From an uncultured Bermanella sp. (lineage in GTDB: Bacteria > Pseudomonadota > Gammaproteobacteria > Pseudomonadales > Oceanobacteraceae): a DNA stretch of 9,489 nt. The DNA lies in the NCBI GenBank assembly GCA_913054445.1, contig CAJXIK010000062.1, positions 1 to 9,489 of the forward strand, written 5' to 3'. The translations under genes and the position numbers were made by a program. Every line of letters starts with the position of its first letter. The stretch's first letter is position 1. The notes under the pieces are model-generated. The model was not told where the DNA came from, did no database searches, and saw only the letters and a program-made list of their open reading frames with translations. This document shows, one piece after another, positions 6,359-9,489 of the stretch.

Positions 6359-7573
6359 TTGAGCTCTGTCGATTCTCAGCAGCGCGTGCTGTCTGGCATG
6401 CGTCCCACTGGAAAATTACACTTAGGCCATTACCACGGTGTACTTAAAAACTGGATCAAGCTTCAGCACGAGTTCGAGTGCTTCTTCTTTGTGGCCGATT
6501 GGCATGCGCTAACCACGCATTACGAAGACCCTGCGATCATTCAAAACAGTGTCTGGGACATGGTGGTCGACTGGCTAGCGGCGGGTGTTAACCCGGGTTC
6601 GGCCACCCTATTTGTGCAGAGCCAAGTGCCCGAACACGCTGAATTACACCTGTTACTGTCCATGTTTACTCCTATCGGGTGGCTGGAGCGGGTGCCCACC
6701 TATAAAGATCAGCAGTTGAAGCTTAAAGACAAGGATTTATCCACCTATGGCTTCCTTGGTTATCCCTTGTTGCAGAGTGCCGATATTCTGTTGTACCGAG
6801 CCGGCAAGGTGCCAGTAGGGGCAGATCAGGTGGCCCACGTAGAAATCACCCGTGAGGTGGCGCGCCGCTTTAACTTCATCTTCGGCCGTGAACCCGGCTT
6901 CGAAGAGAGCGCCGAAGCCGCCATTAAAAAAATGGGCAAGAAAGCCGCCAAGCTGTACAGCACGCTGCGTAAACGTTATACCGAAGGTGGCGATGGCGAG
7001 GCCCTAGCCACTGCGCAGGCCCTGTTGCGTGAACAACAAAATATTACCCTCAGCGATAAAGAGCGCCTCATGGGCTACCTAGAAGGGGGCGGCAAAGTGA
7101 TTTTGCCAGAACCTCAGGCTTTGTTAACGCCCGAATCCAAGATGCCAGGCCTAGATGGCCAGAAGATGTCTAAGTCCTATGGCAATACCATCAGCCTGCG
7201 CGAAGAACCTAACGAGGTCGAGAAAAAAATTCGTACCATGCGCACCGACCCAGCTCGGGTGCGCCGCGATGATCCGGGTAGCCCAGAAAAATGCCCAGTA
7301 TGGCAACTGCACGAAGTGTACAGCGCAGACGATGTTAAAGAGTGGGTGCAGACGGGCTGTCGTTCGGCGGGCATTGGTTGCCTCGAATGTAAGGGCCCAG
7401 TCATCGATGCCGTTAAGGCGGAATTACTGCCCATTCAGGAGCGTGCCAAGCAATACGAGGCGAATCCCGAATTAGTGAAATCCATCATTCAGGAGGGCAG
7501 CGAAAAAGCCCGCGAAGCCGCGCGCACCACCATGGAAGACGTGCGCCATGTGATGGGCCTTGCGTACCGCTAA
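6359..7573 (+). CDS. trpS: Tryptophanyl-tRNA synthetase, long bacterial form
   Basis: This class I synthetase activates tryptophan with ATP and charges tRNA-Trp. SGMRPTGKLHLGHYHG at 12-27 contains the HIGH-type motif (HLGH) and LDGQKMSKSYGN at 265-276 contains KMSKS. FVADWHALTTHY at 44-55, YPLLQSADILLY at 135-146 and VPVGADQVAHVEITREVARRFN at 151-172 form the Trp/ATP site region. At 404 residues it is about 70 longer than E. coli TrpS (334). The extra length is mainly a charged helical insertion at roughly 181-255, before KMSKS, as in Pseudomonas-type long TrpRS. Four cysteines (312, 334, 341, 344) in the C-terminal anticodon-binding part have spacing C-x21-C-x6-C-x2-C, close to the [4Fe-4S] motif of T. 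maritima TrpRS. The start is TTG with AGGAG 6 nt upstream. The gene ends 15 nt before the preferred scpA start. No second TrpRS is visible here. Confidence 0.97.
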   Translation: MSSVDSQQRVLSGMRPTGKLHLGHYHGVLKNWIKLQHEFECFFFVADWHALTTHYEDPAIIQNSVWDMVVDWLAAGVNPGSATLFVQSQVPEHAELHLLLSMFTPIGWLERVPTYKDQQLKLKDKDLSTYGFLGYPLLQSADILLYRAGKVPVGADQVAHVEITREVARRFNFIFGREPGFEESAEAAIKKMGKKAAKLYSTLRKRYTEGGDGEALATAQALLREQQNITLSDKERLMGYLEGGGKVILPEPQALLTPESKMPGLDGQKMSKSYGNTISLREEPNEVEKKIRTMRTDPARVRRDDPGSPEKCPVWQLHEVYSADDVKEWVQTGCRSAGIGCLECKGPVIDAVKAELLPIQERAKQYEANPELVKSIIQEGSEKAREAARTTMEDVRHVMGLAYR

Positions 7574-7588
7574 TTCTTGACGAATATA

Positions 7589-8470
7589 ATGACTGAAGTG
7601 ACCGACCCCAGCAAAGAGCGGCAAGCTGCCGAACCTCAGCCAAACGGCGAAACGGTGGCCGCGGGTGGCTCGGCGCAGGGCGCTGACGCGCCAGGAAAAG
7701 CCGCGCTCGCCCTCGTGCACGGTGAAGCGCTGACGCAATTGCCTTTAGATCTCTATATTCCCCCCGATGCCCTCGAAATTATTCTCGAGCAGTTCGAGGG
7801 CCCACTCGATCTGCTGTTGTATTTAATTCGCAAACAAAACCTCGATATCCTCGAGGTGAACGTCGCCGAGATCACCGCGCAGTACATGCAGTATGTGGAT
7901 CTCATGCAGACCGTACACTTAGAATTAGCCGGTGAATACCTCGTCATGGCGGCCATGCTGGCCGAGATTAAGAGCCGCATATTATTGCCGCGCCCAGAGA
8001 CCGAAGACGCCGAAGAAGAAGACCCAAGGGCCGAGTTGATTCGCCGTCTACAGGATTATGAGCGCTTTAAGAATGCCGCCGAAGAATTGGAGGAGTATCC
8101 ACGCTTAGGCCGAGATATCTTCGAGGTGGAAATTAAGCCGCCCGAGTATAGCGCCGAAAAACCCCACCCAGATGTGGACTTTAAGGAATTGATACTGGCC
8201 TTTGGCGATGTCTTGCAGCGCACAGAGATGTACAACGAGCACGAAGTGCAGCGCGAAAAACTGTCCACTCGTGAACGCATGAGCCAAATTTTGGCGGGCT
8301 TCAGCGACGACTCGTTTGTGCCTTTTACCCGCTTGTTTACCCCCGAAGAGGGCCGCGCCGGAGTGGTGGTGACGTTCCTCGCCATGTTAGAACTCATCAA
8401 AGAACAGTTGATCGAGATCGTGCAAAACGAATTGTTCGGTGCGATTCATGTGAAGGCGAAATCCTTATGA
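7589..8470 (+). CDS. scpA: Segregation and condensation protein A (kleisin subunit of SMC-ScpAB)
   Basis: ScpA is the kleisin that bridges the SMC heads and recruits the ScpB dimer, organising and segregating the chromosome. The conserved N-terminal domain begins LEIILEQFEGPLDLLLYLIR at about 62-81, followed by LDILEVNVAEITAQYMQYV, HLELAGEYLVMAAMLAEIKSRILLP and an acidic linker (TEDAEEEDP). The middle has LIRRLQDYERFKNAAEELEE, and the C-terminal winged helix (about 245-285) includes VVTFLAMLELIKEQLIEIVQ. About 50 residues of Ala/Gly/Gln-rich, poorly structured sequence precede the core, a moderately long extension. I chose the ATG at 7589 (293 residues); a TTG at 7577 in the same frame would add four residues. 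Neither has a clear Shine-Dalgarno, and the 15-nt gap after trpS suggests re-initiation. The stop overlaps the scpB start (ATGA), indicating coupled translation of partner subunits. Confidence 0.95.
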   Translation: MTEVTDPSKERQAAEPQPNGETVAAGGSAQGADAPGKAALALVHGEALTQLPLDLYIPPDALEIILEQFEGPLDLLLYLIRKQNLDILEVNVAEITAQYMQYVDLMQTVHLELAGEYLVMAAMLAEIKSRILLPRPETEDAEEEDPRAELIRRLQDYERFKNAAEELEEYPRLGRDIFEVEIKPPEYSAEKPHPDVDFKELILAFGDVLQRTEMYNEHEVQREKLSTRERMSQILAGFSDDSFVPFTRLFTPEEGRAGVVVTFLAMLELIKEQLIEIVQNELFGAIHVKAKSL

Positions 8471-9489
8471 TAATAAGCGATATGCAACTCGAACAAATTA
8501 TCGAGGCGGCCTTAATGGCTTCGGGCCAGACGCTCGGTGTAGATCGTCTGCGCAGCTTGTTTGACGAAGGACTCGAGCCGTCACCTGCGCGCATCCTTGT
8601 CGCCCTTGAGCGCCTAGCCGAAAAGTGTGAGGTGCGCGGTTATGAATTAAAAAAAGTCGCAACCGGCTACCGTTTTCAGGTGAAACAAGGTCTGAGCAAG
8701 TGGATTGCGCGCCTATGGGACGAAAAACCCCAGCGTTATAGCCGCGCCCTGCTGGAGACCCTGTCGATCATCGCCTATCGCCAGCCGGTGACCCGAGGTG
8801 ATATCGAAAACGTGCGGGGGGTGGCGGTCAGCTCTTACATCACTAAGACCCTAGTGGAGCGTGAGTGGATTCAGGTGGTGGGGCACAGGGATGTACCCGG
8901 CCGTCCCGCCATGTTCGCCACCACTAAGATGTTTTTAGACTATTTTAATCTGGCCTCCCTAGATCAATTGCCCACCTTGGAAGAAATTACCGAGCTGGCC
9001 GAGGCTAATAATGCCCTAGAGTTGTCAGAAAACGTCGAAGAAGGCAATTTCGACTTCTCCTCACAAGCGCCCACAGAGAAGAGCGATGACACCCTAGAGA
9101 GTGCCGCCCAAGACCTAGCAGCGGCTGATGCCCTCGTGCAAGCGGTGGAAGATGCGGTTTTTAATAAGCCGCCAGAAGAACAAGTGGCGCTGGCCGAGGG
9201 TGAGCAGGCAGATATTCAGCAGCCCAGCAATGCTCTATCGAGTATCGAGTTGGCCGAGGCCTTCATCGCCGGTGGCGATGAGCAAATCAGCCAGCAACAG
9301 GCGGTGGCCGTGGAGCCCCCATTGGCAGAGGAGCTCAGTGAAGAGGCCCTAGCGGAAGCCACCATCGCGCGCATGATCGCCGAACAAGAGGCGCTCTTGA
9401 ATGAAAAGGCCGCCACTCAAGGCCATGCCAATGAACCGCGCGCCCCGCACACGAGCAAAGCCAGCTCTGTGTTTGATGACTTTAATGGC
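8467..9489 (+). CDS. scpB: Segregation and condensation protein B, 3' end beyond window
   Basis: The frame is open from the ATG at 8467 to the last base, giving 341 residues without a stop. ScpB forms a winged-helix dimer that binds ScpA in the SMC condensin. The core is typical: LEQIIEAALMASGQTLGVDRL at 8-28, YELKKVATGYRFQVK at 59-73, RYSRALLETLSIIAYRQPVTRGDIENVRGV at about 92-121, and VVGHRDVPGRPAMFATTKMFLDYF at 137-160, ending LDQLPTLEEI near 174. The rest (about 179 to at least 341) is an Ala/Glu/Asp/Gln-rich, mostly acidic tail. Bacterial ScpB is usually about 180-300 residues, so this one is long. Near the end the sequence becomes more basic and polar (PRAPHTSKASSVFDDFNG). The start overlaps the scpA stop by 4 nt. 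In many gammaproteobacteria rluB follows scpB; that gene would lie outside the window. Confidence 0.94.
   Translation, partial: MIISDMQLEQIIEAALMASGQTLGVDRLRSLFDEGLEPSPARILVALERLAEKCEVRGYELKKVATGYRFQVKQGLSKWIARLWDEKPQRYSRALLETLSIIAYRQPVTRGDIENVRGVAVSSYITKTLVEREWIQVVGHRDVPGRPAMFATTKMFLDYFNLASLDQLPTLEEITELAEANNALELSENVEEGNFDFSSQAPTEKSDDTLESAAQDLAAADALVQAVEDAVFNKPPEEQVALAEGEQADIQQPSNALSSIELAEAFIAGGDEQISQQQAVAVEPPLAEELSEEALAEATIARMIAEQEALLNEKAATQGHANEPRAPHTSKASSVFDDFNG

Noticed and set aside
7577..7590. TTGAC and TATAAT next to each other just before scpA
   Set aside because: The two elements are only about 2-3 nt apart and TATAAT overlaps the ATG, so they cannot act as a -35/-10 pair. No suitable -35 lies 16-18 nt upstream of TATAAT.
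7768..7860. Cluster of CTCGA pentamers
   Set aside because: They come from Leu (CTC) followed by Glu or Asp in a Leu/Glu-rich part of ScpA, so codon choice explains them without a DNA-level signal.

Overview
This window looks like an ordinary housekeeping stretch of a gammaproteobacterial chromosome. The gene set (MnmC, YciI, an RNase AM/TrpH-type PHP protein, YciO, a long-form TrpRS, ScpA and ScpB) points to an aquatic or marine lineage near Pseudomonadales/Cellvibrionales rather than the Enterobacterales. ScpA/ScpB replace the MukBEF system of enterics, and the tetranucleotide CTAG, strongly avoided in E. coli, is frequent here. Base composition is roughly balanced by eye. The lineage is an inference; no rRNA or species-specific marker is present.

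Layout: the left part (about 47-3733) lies on the minus strand. In transcription order it holds yciI, then after a 124-bp gap a compact cluster of a YgiM-like SH3/coiled-coil membrane protein, a secreted cyclophilin-type peptidyl-prolyl isomerase and the bifunctional tRNA-modifying enzyme MnmC (gaps of 26 and 18 nt). The right part (3928-9489) lies on the plus strand: a VC0807-like membrane protein, a PHP-family nuclease, YciO, tryptophanyl-tRNA synthetase, ScpA and ScpB, the last running off the window end. The two blocks diverge from a 194-bp intergenic region with a plausible sigma70 promoter for the plus strand and a perfect 6-bp inverted repeat.

How the genes fit together: several act on RNA or translation. 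MnmC completes the mnm5(s2)U34 wobble modification, the PHP protein is probably an RNase AM-type 5'-3' exonuclease, YciO belongs to the YrdC/TsaC fold family, and TrpRS charges tRNA-Trp. ScpA and ScpB are the non-SMC subunits of the SMC condensin that compacts and segregates the chromosome. Overlaps (membrane protein/PHP by 26 nt; scpA/scpB by 4 nt) and short gaps suggest co-transcription in stretches. A 125-bp gap before trpS may separate two units.

Most notable details: (1) a recent 70-bp tandem duplication that copied the last 18 codons and stop of yciI into its own downstream region; (2) four cysteines in TrpRS spaced C-x21-C-x6-C-x2-C, nearly the [4Fe-4S] motif reported for Thermotoga maritima TrpRS; (3) an ScpB with a very long acidic tail not finished at the window edge; (4) three non-ATG starts, each supported by a Shine-Dalgarno sequence. 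I found no sign of a mobile element, CRISPR array, defence island or undescribed multi-gene system.
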